The translations under genes and the position numbers were made by a program. Below are positions 32,265 to 44,160 of a DNA stretch of 64,000 nt, one piece after another. The stretch comes from Batillaria attramentaria (Eukaryota > Mollusca > Gastropoda > Batillariidae). A model generated the notes under the pieces. That model worked only from the letters and a program-made list of their open reading frames with translations. It was not told the DNA's origin and did no database searches. Where the stretch lies: NCBI GenBank assembly GCA_018292915.2, contig JACVVK020000224.1:442501-506500 (forward strand), given 5' to 3'. Position 1 is the stretch's first letter; the number at the start of each line of letters is the position of its first letter.

Positions 32265-32325
32265 AGATTTGGGGGGGGGGGGACCCATGGGGGAATAGGG
32301 GGAGGGGGGGGGGGCACCCATGAAC
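32265..32325. repeat. G-rich tracts
   Basis: Two G runs with CACCCATG or GACCCATG text between. Confidence 0.85.
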
Positions 32326-32493
32326 AATATCTTCGGTCAGTCAGCAGAGTAGTGCTTGTCGATGTCACGAATCTCGGCGAGATCCATGCACGGCATTCCT
32401 GATTAGAAAATGTTCAACCGTAAATGGCTCATGGGGATCTTCCCCTTTTCACCAAACGTGAATGTGTAATGTAGGTGTGGCCTACGCTAGTAG

Positions 32494-32548
32494 GTTAGGT
32501 GTTATTGTAGATGTAGCAGCTGCTGCTACATCTACAATAACACCTAAC
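32494..32548. repeat. Perfect inverted repeat, 27-bp arms, 1-bp loop
   Basis: The left arm starts GTTAGGTGTTATTGTAGATG and ends GTAGCAGC. The right arm is its exact complement after one T. No mismatch is seen. Confidence 0.95.
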
Positions 32549-32804
32549 GTGCCACAAATCAGCCTGCTAAAAGTGGTGACACAATTACCTGCCCTGATGA
32601 CCACACTGGTTGTACTGCCAACGTAGATCGCACTGATACGCTTTCCGAGTATGCAGGTGGGCGTGAAGCTGGCAATGTTATTGCAAGGGCTGGTGTAGTT
32701 GACAGGCATTGCACGACTGACGGAGGCAGTAAACTCTTCACGGGTGTTGTGGATGGCATGCAGGAGGAAGGTTCTCGCTCACACAGTTCATCAGCCACAG
32801 ATAC

Positions 32805-32810
<6 letters not shown>
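32548..32810 (+). other. Open frame without start, possible coding fragment
   Basis: From just inside the palindrome the frame runs about 88 codons without a stop: RATNQPAKSGDTITCP, DDHTGCTANVDRT, AGGREAGNVIARAGVVDRHC, then a Ser-rich end that enters GA repeats. Composition is not low-complexity. No family recognised. It could be a transposon or exon fragment. Confidence 0.3.

Positions 32811-32844
<34 letters not shown>
32811..32844. repeat. (GA)n microsatellite
   Basis: About 17 GA units. Confidence 0.95.
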
Positions 32845-32848
<4 letters not shown>

Positions 32849-32855
32849 AAACAGA

Positions 32856-32950
32856 CGTTTAGTTAGTTAGTTATGGCTTAACGCCTCGCAAGCACCAAAG
32901 ACTATTTCGCGGCTGATCAAGGTCCTTCTTCGCCAGACTAAAATGAAAAA
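32856..32950 (+). mobile_element. Interspersed repeat (family B)
   Basis: TTAG array, ATGGCTTAACGCCTCGCAAG, then TTTCGCGGCTGATCAAGGTC and CTTCTTCGCCAGACTAAAAT, close to the 2546 copy. Confidence 0.75.
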
Positions 32951-33670
32951 TAAGAGAAAGTGTAAATGAGACTGTGCCGGAACGTGTTTTGTAAAGACCA
33001 CCCAACTTTCAACCTTCATATCTCTTTTCATGTCCATACTTAACAACTAAACTTTGGGTCTTTTTAAAGACCACAGTTTCAAAAGATAATGCAGATGAAA
33101 TTATTCTGAGAAACCTTTTCTATGTGGATACAAAAACAAAAAGAAGTTCAAAATCCTTGTAAATCCCACCCTCAGGAAGTGGGACATTACAGGTGGCCAC
33201 AGGAATGCATGTACTTCACTTTCTTACGTTTGTCTGATGATTTTTTTCTTCTAAGATGTAAATAAAGCATGTTAAATTTGTTTGTTTCTTTTGTTGTGAG
33301 GAAAAAAATAAAATGTTATCTTTATAAAATTGAGTTTTATTGTATTGCATGACGATCGTAACGTGCCATGTCAAATCTGCGGCAGTGTGATAAGTTCGTC
33401 TGCTGCGGAACATTCAAGGCCTCTGAACTCAGAAAACTAAGATCCAGCTTGAGAAATTCATACTGGTCAAAAATTTGCTTGGTTTACACTGTGAGAAACT
33501 GTTACAATTAAAAAAAAAGATAAACATTTTAGGCAGATATTTTCATGTCAAACTGTTGCGATCGATCAATCGCCGATTTCTGGAAAATGCGTGACTTTCT
33601 TTTTGCGGTCCTGTTCTGAAATGTCGCTTTTTTTGCCCATAACCCTTTGCGGCCATTGGTTTTCTCAAAG
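32951..33670. other. Upstream region of the two-exon gene
   Basis: AT-rich, no coding recognised. ACTGTTGCGATCGATCAATC at 33551 resembles GTTACGATCGATCAGTG at 33746 and GTTGCGATCGG at 33982. These short repeated motifs flank the first exon. Confidence 0.4.
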
Positions 33671-34794
33671 ATGGCGCCTAAGAGGAGAGAAGGTGAGTAT
33701 AGTGATTTATGTCAGGATAGTTTTGAGTGTTGCGATCAACCACATGTTACGATCGATCAGTGATTAGGCCACTTAAGCATTATTTTGACCTGTGGTTTGA
33801 TTTTCGTCCACTCTGTGAGTAAATGTAATGCACGGAGGACTTTGTTTTGGACATCCATCATTGCGTTGGCTGTTCAATCGGTTTTGTTTGAAGAAAATCC
33901 TGCAGTGGACATAATGAGAATTTATGTCCAAGTTGCGTTCGCGCGTGTATGGTCGATGTTGGCTCATGTCAACGTTGCGATCGGCATCGCAAATAAACGA
34001 TTACGAATTCATCGTTTAACGATCATATTGTTTGGGTTATAGGTGTGCTGACAGACGAAATTCATGCAATTTAGGAAAAAAACAGATGGTGTTTGAACCA
34101 TACAAGTTCTTTAATTCGCCATTTGCTTGCTCGATCGAAACAGTAGGCCATTTGGACATAGGTTATCAGTCTAGTTCTGTTTACTTTGCAAAATATTCAC
34201 AATTATTGGGAGTCAGTAGTTATGAAAAAATAGGAATAATATTCCGGTGAGGAAAATCTTTGTTTTCGGCACCTTGGCTAGCTGCTGTGTTGATTAGTTA
34301 GTAATTTCAACGCCAGCATTAATTTTTTTCGGCCCACGTGCTGGGATAGAACTAGAATTTTTTTTTTACCAGACTTTGTAATTTAATTTCATACGTTGGA
34401 GGGAGGGGGGTGGGGTGTGGAAACTGATTAAGTGTTACGGGAGTTGAAAAAAAAAATTGTATTTGTTCCCGTAGGACTTCGTGAAAGACCACAATCACCA
34501 CAACCGCTGTCGGAAAGGGAAAAAGGTGAGCGACTGAAAGAGCTCAACAGGCAGCGGTGTAAACGTTATCGAGATGCCATCCGGAAGGATGCTGCTCGTC
34601 ATGAAATTCAACGGCAAAAGGACATGGAAAGAAACAGAAAAAACCGTCAACGACCGCTGGTTTTCTGGGACAGACTGGATGAATCCTGGGAAACATTCCA
34701 ATCCTTCCAGGACAACAGCAGGAGAGTTGACATCAAACTCAATGAAAAAATGTCAAACCGCAGAAGGCAACTTTTTGATGTCATTGAACTCTAA
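33671..34794 (+). CDS. Small basic protein, two exons, unknown function
   Basis: Exon 1 (33671-33692) encodes MAPKRRE and ends at donor G|GTGAGT in phase 1. Exon 2 (34475-34794) follows acceptor TTTGTTCCCGTAG and continues in phase as GLRERPQSPQPLSEREKG to a TAA, giving about 113 residues. The middle third is a highly charged helix (RLKELNRQRCKRYRDAIRKD, then AARHEIQRQKDMERNRKNRQ). This resembles the basic R-Y-R-E-K-like N-terminal segment seen in many invertebrate repeat-associated proteins and could bind nucleic acid. The C-terminal third (FWDRLDESWETFQSF, NRRRQLFDVIEL) is amphipathic. It could be a complete small gene or the 5' end of a larger mobile element. The splice fit and clean frame make the coding call fairly safe. 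Confidence 0.6.
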
Positions 34795-35530
34795 ACAATC
34801 CCTTTTCTGTTTATTGCTGCATCTACAATGTCCATTGGTTACCTTCAACATGATTGTCATGTCTTTATGTCCGCTGTAATATGTTACCTTCAACATGAAT
34901 CTCTATCATTACTACTGAATGTGTTTTATGCAGTCTTTATTGTTTCAATTAAAACATGCAAGTGGGCAGAAACATCAAATTTCATTTGGTCATGTGTGTT
35001 TGTTTGTTCATTTCAACATTCATACGAAGGGAAACATTATGTCCAATCGCAAAATGTTACCTTCAACATGGGGAAAGTAGTAAACAACGATTTCTAAATG
35101 CAAAAATGGGCATTTTGTGGGTTTCAGTTGTAACAAAGGATACATTAAATAAATTAAGTAATAAACTGGTGATGGTATTAGCTTATTTTTCATTGCTTGG
35201 AAACTGAAACATTGACATGCGGTTGCATGCAACGGTGGACATAGATAATCATAGTCTCATTGAAGTTATAAGTTTTGATTTACTCTGTTTTCAATTATTT
35301 CAAGTTACTTGGTTTAGAAGTCTTGTAATAAAACTGTTTTTGCATTTCATCATTGTTGGTGAAACATTATGTCCCATGTTACATCCGACATGGCCTCGGT
35401 TTGCACCATAAAATGACATTTTCTCATGAATGCTGAACAGAGTTATCTTTTTACTTCTTGAATAACATGCACAAAACATTGTTTGTTCAAACACTAGATT
35501 AGCAAACATTTTGGGTTGGTTTCATTTTTC
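34795..35530 (+). other. 3' region with repeated TTACCTTCAACATG
   Basis: The 14-bp motif TTACCTTCAACATG occurs at 34839, 34884 and 35057, and a looser form at 35376. ATTATGTCC occurs at 35037 and 35367. No coding is apparent. Confidence 0.5.
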
Positions 35531-35535
35531 ACTGA

Positions 35536-36022
35536 GATGTCCCACTTTTTTTTTTTTTTTTTTTTTTTGCTGCCCCAACTCTTTTTGCCAACTTCAGTGG
35601 TGTTCCTCCCACGTCATGGGTGGAATCCACGGAGGGCTCGAGGGCTGGGGCAATTTTTATTATGCATGATGATGGAGATGAGGATGATGGTAAGATGATG
35701 CTATGGAGGTCCATGTGGTTTGGGACTGCGGGACAGGGCCCGGGAACTACGTCACCTGCGGTGCCGGCCGTGTAATCATCCACATCATAAGACGTGTCAT
35801 ACCAAGGGAAGCACCCCCAAAGTCGCACCCGTGAAGTGGGTGAATCTTGGCTGTGTGGCAACAGCCTCCCCATTGGGCCCATAGCACACCCGCTCTGGGT
35901 AGGAGCCGACCTAGGTAGGAAAAATCCCGCTTGTCTCGGCTGGGATTCGAACCCGGGTCTCCCGGTCCATGGTCCGAAGTGCTAACCACTACACTACGGG
36001 GGCCGGTGATGTCCCACTTTTT
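35536..36022 (-). mobile_element. tRNA-derived SINE (family E) with A-tail and 15-bp duplications
   Basis: Minus strand: the head GGCCCCGTAGTGTAGTGGTT, then AGCACTTCGG and B box GGGTTCGAATCCCAGC, runs about 450 bp to an A-tail (T run at 35546-35568 on the plus strand). GATGTCCCACTTTTT flanks both sides (35536 and 36008), a classic retroposition duplication. It interrupts a family C repeat region. Confidence 0.85.
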
Positions 36023-36059
36023 GGTGGCACCTTCTGGCACAGTCTCAAATATATATATC

Positions 36060-36240
36060 GAAAATCTACCCGGTTTAAATAATAAACACGTTTCACTTCT
36101 TTGTACTGTACAGTACATCGAACATACAGAGGTCGAAGATAGTCCGTATTCCTTTAGGTGTCTAAATTTTATAGAACAGATTTGATTCTTTCAAGAAGCT
36201 AATGATGCTGTCAGGGGGAACATCCCGGAACAGACGTTTA
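36060..36240 (+). mobile_element. Interspersed repeat (family C)
   Basis: AATAATAAACACGTTTCACT, then GGTCGAAGATAGTCCGTATT, then GATTCTTTCAAGAAGCTAAT and ACATCCCGGAACAGACG. Confidence 0.75.
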
Positions 36241-37500
36241 GTTGCCATCTGTTCCCAGGCGTTAGAACAAAACTGCAACATAGCCTGGTGGAACCTATTT
36301 TCGGACACGTAAGCAGTTTACTGTTTGCAAGGAAGCAAATCTAGCCTTTCTGGAAATGAACACCAACCTGTGTGTTTCTACATGAATGCAATGTCGACGA
36401 ATCATGGTAGTTTGTTGCAGCAACTGTCAGAACTTTGAACCCCATTTTTGTGCCTCTCTCAAAAACTGGAATCTATCTTCGGCAGTCTTATTTCCGCGCC
36501 GCCAGAACTGAAACAATCAAATGAAAAAAGAAACTGCGTTCTGGATAGTTTTATGTCCTTTTTTTTGGGGGGGGGCGGGGGTAGACATTACATTTTAGAG
36601 ACATGAGTAGGAGGATGATCGTTCTCTAGGAGCGAAAAGCCTAAAGGTCTGACTCGCGCACGCGAGATTCTCTGAACGTCTGTTTTTAGGACAGACGCAC
36701 GTCTTCATAGGTGCGTGCCAAACAAACCTAATGCATTCTTCATCTTGTGTGTTCTGCGCGTAAACTTACTCTGAAAGCAAAACTGAACATCTGATGATGC
36801 GAACGACTCAGAAATAATGATGTCATTTCAATTCTGGCCGCTGCAAAAGGACATGAATGACGCTGGCGATCTCTCGTACACTCCGAGGTGAAATGTATTT
36901 CTAAGGCCCGCTTCGATCGCTTATCGATTAAATTCAAGCCAGCTCACTGTAGCATTTGGCGCAAAAGCTAATTTCTTTGCTGTGCGTTCCAGACTTCTAA
37001 AATGAACGTCCAGAAAATACATGTCATACCCCCCCCCCCCCCAAACAACAACAAAAAAAAAATCCGTGATGATTCACATGTTCAGGGGCTAGCGATACAT
37101 CTAAAGAAACAGCGAGAAATATCGTAGCAACACTGAGCAGATGAAAGCAGATGTGCACGAGGCAGCTAGCTGCGTGGTAAGATGCTACGGCGGAGACCGC
37201 AACGACTGCCCCCTCTTAGGCCGTGAGCCAAGGCCGTCTAAAACGCACTCCATAGCCCCTGAGTTAAGCAATTTTTTCATATAATGAAAAATAATACAAG
37301 GCTAGTGTATGGCAAAATCAGTGTTGTTTCCGTGTCGGTCCGGTCGGGTTAATGAATACGGACCTAATGAACACTGACCAATTAGCGAAATTTTCAACCA
37401 ATCAGCGTCTTTAAAAAAAAGTTACTGCGGCAGGGGCGTCCCTGACCGCGGCAATTTTAACCAATCATCTGGCTCAAATAGCAGTGGCCGCGAAACGAAA
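36241..37500. other. Intergenic, no gene seen
   Basis: Contains G- and C-homopolymers (about 36567, 37030). The last part (from about 37310) may be promoter-proximal to the following copy. Confidence 0.4.
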
Positions 37501-37569
37501 ACGAAACGAAACGAAAACACGACAGACGCGTGTTTAGCTCAGGCGTCTTCGGAAGGTATTCGTACCAGA

Positions 37570-38580
37570 TTGCAGTGTTCAGTTCACTTTGCAGGGAGTA
37601 AAGACACCACAGTTAAGTCCTTCACAGATCAAACATTTGCAAATACCCTTCGGTATGCGCAGCAATGGGGTTTGTTTGACTGTGCGAGCTCCCAAATCGC
37701 GCGGACTTTTCTTGATTCAAGTCATTCCTGTCAGCGGGAAGCAGAGTTACAGCGTCTGGGATACCATCGATCCTGTTACCAACGATTCATAAGAAGAGAC
37801 AGGTAAGTGGATGCTTCTTTGCCCGTAGTGCAGTCTTGATATTTCTGCCCTACTGACCCCAGCCGGTGGATTTTTTTTCTTTCTAATTTCCCAAAAGCCC
37901 TTGTTTTTTTGTTTTTTGTTTTTTTTTTATTCATTCATGTAGCATCTAATGATAATACATGTACATGTACTAGGCACAGCACCAGCTACTGTACAAAGAG
38001 TTTGTCCAATGAAGGGGCTGAAAATTTTTTTTCATGTATCCAATGATTCATTCACTAGAAAAATAGAAGGAAACAACAAGCATATACAAAATGGTTAAGC
38101 TTTGATATATATTACACTGATTTTCTACTGGGGGGAAAAGACAAAACTTTACATTGTTTTTTGACATGGTAATTATGTATTCAGCATTGAAATGCAACGG
38201 TGCCTTGAAACATGCTACACACCTATTTTGGAACACATGCTTTGGGGCACTGATGACACTGAAAAGTGTGGCAAGAAATCAAAACAGCACAAAATCACCA
38301 TGGCCTGATCATTCCAGTTACAATTCATTGTGTACATGGACTTATTGTGACACTGGGAGTAGAGAAGCATGTGCCAGCCGGTGGATTTTAAATTGATCTA
38401 TACTGAGTATAGATTTGACGATGATGCGATGCTAGTACTTGCAGTGTTTTCGGGTTGAGAGAGGGGGGGGGGGAGTTTTGTGTGTGTGTTTGGAGGGGGG
38501 AGGGGGATGAGAGGTCAGTTGGTAGACTCACAGGCGGGGAAAGAGTGCACAGGAACCTACATTAAACTAGAAAATGTGTG

Positions 38581-38642
<62 letters not shown>

Positions 38643-38986
38643 ACAGAGAGAGAGAGAGACTGAGTGCTTCACTCTCATAAAGTTTAATAGTGTTGGTGCA
38701 CAGCAGTTTGTGAGGTATCAACTGTGAATTGAAATTTTATATTTTGCCCTATGTACATGTACTTCACACCAATAACTATTGCTGATGCATCTAATCACAC
38801 TATTTGTCATTTGATGTTTGTTACATAGTGTGTTCACTTTTCAGTTCTGTGTCTGTGGACAGGCTTGAATTACTTTAGCGTCAAGCAGAGAAGAGAAATG
38901 CAAGTGCGCCTGCTGACAGTGCAGATGGAGGTCTGATCCAGCCACCACCACCACCTCCAGCAAAGCAACTTAGAAGCTCTGTCTAG
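37570..38986 (+). pseudogene. Two-exon C..HF/HR.CY.RF family, copy 1 (in-frame stop)
   Basis: Exon 1 (about 37570-37802) encodes CSVHFAGSKD, FTDQTFANTLRYAQQW, SCQREAEL and GYHRSCYQRFIRRDR, and ends at AG|GTAAGT in phase 2. Exon 2 (38863-38986) after CTGTGGACAG keeps phase: RLELL, then a TAG stop, then RQAEKRNASAPADSA, LIQPPPPPPAKQLRSS and a final TAG. Copy 2 (59605-58582) has the same layout: CVIHF, ETTFDRILDF, SCSSLQA, GFHRQCYNRF at the same splice point, and EAPPAKRMRGS after it. No ATG upstream of exon 1 is found in frame, and the premature stop suggests a dead copy. The conserved Cys/His residues suggest a metal-binding fold. Function unknown. Confidence 0.6.
37803..38862 (+). other. Intron of the preceding gene
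   Basis: Holds T-rich sequence, G-rich text and a GT/GA microsatellite (38575-38658). Confidence 0.5.
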
Positions 38987-39540
38987 CCCCCTGCAAACAA
39001 GTCTTCCTGTAGCAAACTCAGTGGTTTAACAATAACATTAACAAACTGTGACTGTAAAGGAGTGGATTAGTTTTATTTGAACAACAGTCTTTGGACCAAA
39101 TAGTAAACAAATTGACTGGCTTGGTTTTTTTTATTCATGGACTGATTTTTGGATTTTCCTGCTGGATGGCCATCGTCTGTGAAGCATGGACTGCTGGTGT
39201 TGTTTACTGCAGAAACTGTTCTTGCAAACTCTGTTTTATGACAAACTGTGACTGTAAAGGAATGGCTTTGAACAACAATCTATGTTCAAGTTCAAGTTCA
39301 TGTTCAAATTACTTTATTTATCCCTCATGGGGCAATTAAATGTTCGGACATAAGGGACTAATTGATTGGCTTGGTGTTTTCCTGCAAGTGTTGTTGAAAT
39401 GGCCTGTTTTGCTGAGTAAGCAGAGCTTGTACTTAGAGTGGAACGTAGGCCCCCAGGAACCTCTCCTGGCCACCACCAAGAGGTGGAAGCTTACCTGTTT
39501 CGGGCACATCACTCGACATGACAGCCTATGCTAGACCGTC
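38987..39540 (+). other. Intergenic with retroposon-like tail
   Basis: AAACTGTGACTGTAAAGGA occurs twice (39044 and 39242), a 198-bp spaced duplication. TTCAAGTTCAAGTTCATG, then TTTATTTATCCCTCATGGGG (39285-39345), is a LINE/SINE-tail-like motif. Confidence 0.5.
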
Positions 39541-39554
39541 ATGCAAAATGTGTC

Positions 39555-39795
39555 GCTACACGCCACTTACTACACCACTACACCCCACTTGCTACACCAC
39601 TACACCCCACTTGCTACACTGCTACACCCCACTCAAGTTGCTACACCACTACACTACACACCGATACTCTGCTACACCACTACACCGGCACCACTTACTA
39701 CACCCCACTTGCTACACCACTACACCCCACTTGCTACACCACTACACCCCACTTGCTACATCGATACTCTGTTAACCCACTTGCTACACAATAAA
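39555..39795. repeat. Minisatellite CACTACACCCCACTTGCTA
   Basis: About ten imperfect units of CTACACCACTACACCCCACT followed by TG, roughly 22 bp. ORFs in all three frames are artefacts of the repeat. Confidence 0.9.
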
Positions 39796-40510
39796 TGAAT
39801 AATCTGCTACACAGCACCGACTTGCTACCCCAGTACGCTGCTACATTCCCTAAATACACTGCTACCGTGTGACTTTGCCATTCATCACTTACAACAATTT
39901 TGAAACTGTGTGTGTGTGTGTGTGTGGAGAGAGAGAGAGTATCATCATTCATGTCTAGACATTCCGTCAATCCGCAAAGCAAGCGAAGAAATAAAAAATG
40001 AGTGAATTTTATGTAACAAACGCCCCCCCCCCCCCCCCAACAAAAACACAAATATTTCACATGACATGCAATTGAAAGTACATGTACTTTCTGGGTAACC
40101 TAAAAATGAAATACTGATATTGACACTTCAAAACTGACATAGTGGAGGGTTCGTGTTTTTTTTTTTACCCACATTATACAACAGAAATCATGGAATAACA
40201 AAACAATGTCATTTTTGTTGTACAGTCAAACGGTCATCCTAGGGACTGAGTCAAACTGGCCGTCTTAGACAGGTGACTGGCTTTTACAGGGTGCAATGTT
40301 CCGGCAGAAAACGTGCCTAACCTTTCAAACTGACATCCTACATGTGATCAGACAGGTCTAGCACGTATACATGACACATGTTCCTGCTTTTAAATAGCGC
40401 AGAATTGCCGTGATTCTGTTAATAGGAATCAGTGTGTTTGACTTGTACCTATTAACAAATTTTTGTAAGTGTTGTATGGCAAAGCCACACAATAACAATG
40501 TCTTTACTAC
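39796..40510. other. Spacer between inverted minisatellites
   Basis: Contains GT/GA and poly-C tracts and AT-rich unique sequence. No gene. Confidence 0.5.
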
Positions 40511-40514
40511 AATA

Positions 40515-40856
40515 CTAGGGTGTAGCAGAGTAGTGGTGTAGCAAGTGGGGTGTAGCAGTGTAGCAAGTGGGGTGTAGCAGTGTAGTAATTGGATTGTGGT
40601 GCTGTAGTAAGTGGGGTGTAGTGGTGTTGTGAGTGGGGTGTTGCAGTGTAGCAAGTGGGGTGTAGTGGTGTAGCAAGTGGGGTGTAGTAAGTGGGGTGTA
40701 GCAGTGTAGTAAGTGGGGTGTAGCAGTGTACCAAGTGGGGTGTAGCAGTGTAGTAAGTGGGGTGTAGCAACTGGGGTGTAGCAGTGTAGTAAGTGGGGTG
40801 TAGTGGTGGAGCAAGTGGGGTGCAGTGGTGTAGTAAGTGGGGTGTAGCAACACATT
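40515..40856. repeat. Minisatellite, reverse orientation
   Basis: AGTGGGGTGTAGCAGTGTAG units, the complement of the 39555 array, about 15 units. Confidence 0.9.
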
Positions 40857-40869
40857 TTTATATATGCCC

Positions 40870-43455
40870 CCACCCCACCCCACCCCTGATGATGCAACAG
40901 TCAAGGGATTGATTGACTGCACACATAACGTGACCTTGCAAGGATGTTGTGGTTGTTGTTGAATCTAAAATACCAACATAATTTTTTGTATGTTAATTAG
41001 GTTCAATTTAACCCCTTGTGCACTTATCTTGTCAATTCCCATATACAGTGCAGAATTTATGCAACAATTCAAATGTCTATTAAGATTTGATTCTGTCCTT
41101 CCATTGTGCAAGAGCTTACAGTACACATAAACAAAAACAAAACATGGATTCATGACTTTTGGTCACGGTTAATAAAGGGTTAATTTGAACAAACTCTGCT
41201 TTCTTTACTACTAATCATATAATTTAGTGCAGCATAATTTGTGATTTGTTGTTTATTGCGTTTTCACTTTGAATACCGGTTAAAGCCCTTTAAAAAAAAA
41301 ACTGTACAGAAATTTGCTCTTTAAAAGTGCTGCATCAGCAAAAAATGGCTATTTCTGCGCAAACACTTATCTTTTTTGAACACATATTACAACTGAAATG
41401 CATGTGCAAAATATCTGTTCAGGTTTTGACTCAGGGAATATAAAAAAACATCTTGCTCATTGCTCATTTAGCATCCGAGCTAAATCACATTTTTGTTATT
41501 TTTCGTTAACTTTAGACCAAAATACTGAGTTAATCCTACCACTTATACACCGTAACAAAGTTGATTTTAATTCTGTATACAAAACTCTACATGAAACACC
41601 AAAAATTTGTTTGCTTAAACGTAGGGCTATGAAATGCAAAACTAAGCTGTTTAGATGCGTTCGTCCCGCCGCCTATCTTTTCGGTACACCGCGGTGAACA
41701 AATCAACGGACTCCGTCTGAGAATTCTCACAGCGATATCAAAATTTCAAAGAAAATAACACACCTCAGTTTTCAGCGTTCACAAATGCTTTTGTTTTCCT
41801 CTCCCCCCCCCCCCCCCCCCCCACATGCAAAATTGCACCCGACAACTGAATTAAACAATCCAAAAGCTATCCAAACCTTGATCAGGCCTTCTCTTCCATC
41901 AGAAAACCGTTTGACGTTTTGCCGCGCAGCTCGTCTGCAACCTCCTGTGCAGACTGCTCTCCCTTGATTGTAGCAGCGCCCTCTTGCTATGGATGTACGA
42001 TTCTACCATAACTTCTTCGCCAATTCTTGTGTGTGGATAAGCTAAACAACGCTTTTCGGCAGAAACACGTTTCCTGGTGGAACAGGCACTTGGGGAGGGG
42101 GGGGGGGGGTCCCTGCACAAGAAACATATACAGGATTGAGGCGTCTATTTTTAGCCTGCGTGACCCTCCACTTCGTCCTGCGACCTTGTGTCCAAATCAG
42201 TCACGGCGTGGGGCGAAGATTTCGTGCAGTTAGTGCTACGTCTGACTTTGTAAGCGTGCACGGCGTGCAGTACGGTAATAACCAACACTTCTTGTTTGCG
42301 ATGCGCCGGTGTTCACCTTTTTATGTTACCGTTTAGGAAGACAAGTTAGACAACAGCAGAACTGAAACCTGACACAGCCCAGTTATTAGTTTCGTAGGCC
42401 TACGTACTGACTCTCCCAGACAGGTACAGTGCAGGGATACTGTCCTATAAAACAGGGTGTCATAATTATACAGGGGGAAAAAAAGTTTTCAGTACTGATG
42501 CAGAAAACGAAAATCGTAGCAGCAACGGGTCTCCATAGCAAAGTGCGTTTCCATCCGGGGAAGTTCAGCCGATAGGCCTAGGCCTAAAGCAGACACGCCC
42601 AAGGGGCGGCAAAACGCGGCAAAAAAGAAGGTTCCAGACGATGACTGACCAGGCAAGCTTTACCAATTTCAAATTTGTTTTTGCCTAGCTCTTTGAATGC
42701 AGTGTTTGCTGCAAAAAGTTTTTGAGCGCTGGAGCATAAATACATGTACGAGGGTTGTTCAACGATAAACTCAACCGCGGATTTTTTTTTTTTTCCAATC
42801 AGTGGAAAAAATGCGCCATCGTGGTCGGTTCTTCTCTTCTGTTGTAGACAACAGTTCTGAGACGTTAAACAAAGGAGATGCGCATGTATTGTTCGCGTAC
42901 ATGACAAACAACAGATGCTGGAGTTTAAAGTTATGTGGACTTCACACGAATACACTTATTCATTACTTGCATGAAGTCTGTATCTTCAGCGAAAACCTGG
43001 AACCGCCATTTTTCCTAATCTCGAAACTGATGCCGCGTCCTAAACGACTCAAATGGTGTCTCGTAACTTTGCAGCCTTGACATCCAAACGACACAGTTCG
43101 ACTATTCATCCACTCCGACACTACTTTCATCCAAATGCATCCCTGATCAGTCAGCAGTTGAATTTATTATCAAGCTGGGTCTCCGTCACCCCTTCTTGCT
43201 CGGCTTCACTTCGAAACGACACAAGCGGGCCCGCGTGGCACAGCATGACTGACGTCTTCTGATTGGAGTGTTGACGTCACAGACTTTTGATAAGTAAGTG
43301 TTGCTTTTGCTTTTCTGTGGCATTTTCATGTATAGATCAGAAATCAAGGTGGGTAATATTCAGCGCAGACACCGCACAAACAACTTCTATCAAAAATCCT
43401 AGCGTAGCAACACTTCTGTATTCAATCACTATCAGGCATGTCTTGTTTCTAGTTA
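40870..43455. other. Intergenic, no gene recognised
   Basis: AT-rich unique sequence with poly-C near 41802 and short G or T runs near 42096 and 42783. Short ORFs have no recognisable domains. Confidence 0.4.
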
Positions 43456-43500
43456 CTAGCTGCGCGGCGTTAAGCCCAAAATAACTAATTAACTCTAGTT
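43456..43500 (-). mobile_element. Family B fragment
   Basis: TAGCTGCGCGGCGTTAAGCC is the reverse of the family B start. It is truncated. Confidence 0.5.
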
Positions 43501-43506
43501 GCTAGT

Positions 43507-43922
43507 ATGCGAATCGGAATGGCTGAAAACGTGAAGAAAAGCGAGGAAATCGGCACTGTTGGTATGAAAAGTGCCGATCAGATGAACGGTATCCTGAGAG
43601 GTGTGACGGAATCACTTTTATCCCATTTCCAAAACCGAAGTCAAGGTAGCAGGACTGCAAAACTTGGATTAAAGCGTATAACTGAATTATAATTGAATTA
43701 CCGAATGCTTTCAGATGGTATAAGTACGTGAGCGATTATGATGACCTTTGATTGGAGTGGTCATGCATCACAGGCTATAGATCTGTAATGCGCATATTTG
43801 TTTTTTCCTGGCTATGTTTCAGAATTTTGTGGAAGGGAAACCAACAACTGTGCACCCATACCCAGTGCTCTGTGATGGAAGATATTCAAAGAGGAAATGC
43901 AGACAGGAAGAAAAACCAGACA
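43507..43922 (+). CDS. Possible exon pair, unknown
   Basis: A first segment (43507-43650) reads MRIGMAENVKKSEEIGTVGM, then KSADQMNGILRGVTESLLSH, and reaches a possible donor AAG|GTAGCA. A second segment after a good acceptor (ATGTTTCAG at 43831) is open as NFVEGKPTTVHPYPVLCDGR and ends at CAG|GTACAC. The phases of the two do not match in that frame; in the matching frame the second segment stops after about 18 codons (CGRETNNCAPIPSAL). So at most one of these models is right. Confidence 0.3.
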
Positions 43923-44084
43923 GGTACACGCTGTTCTTCTCTATTGCTAATCCATTACAGTTGACTGGAACCATAGTAGCAATAAGTGAAGTTCATAATA
44001 TCAGGCCTGAGAGATCTTTCTAGGCTGCAGCCATGTGGAATCAGCTCCCAAAGCCATGAAGACACGCAGAATCGAATCAAATCA

Positions 44085-44160
44085 AATCATCTTTATTGTC
44101 CAGTCCTTTAAAAACCAGAAAATTTTCTTTTGGTGTCCGCTCTGCACAATATAAAATATA
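44085..44160 (+). repeat. Retroposon-tail-like sequence
   Basis: Repeated AATCAA then ATCATCTTTATTGTCCAGTC and TTTTCTTTTGGTGTCC resemble a conserved SINE/LINE tail. Confidence 0.45.

Noticed and set aside
39518..39798. Three overlapping ORFs of Tyr/Thr/His repeats (and 40358-40922 on the other strand)
   Set aside because: They are the three frames of one minisatellite.
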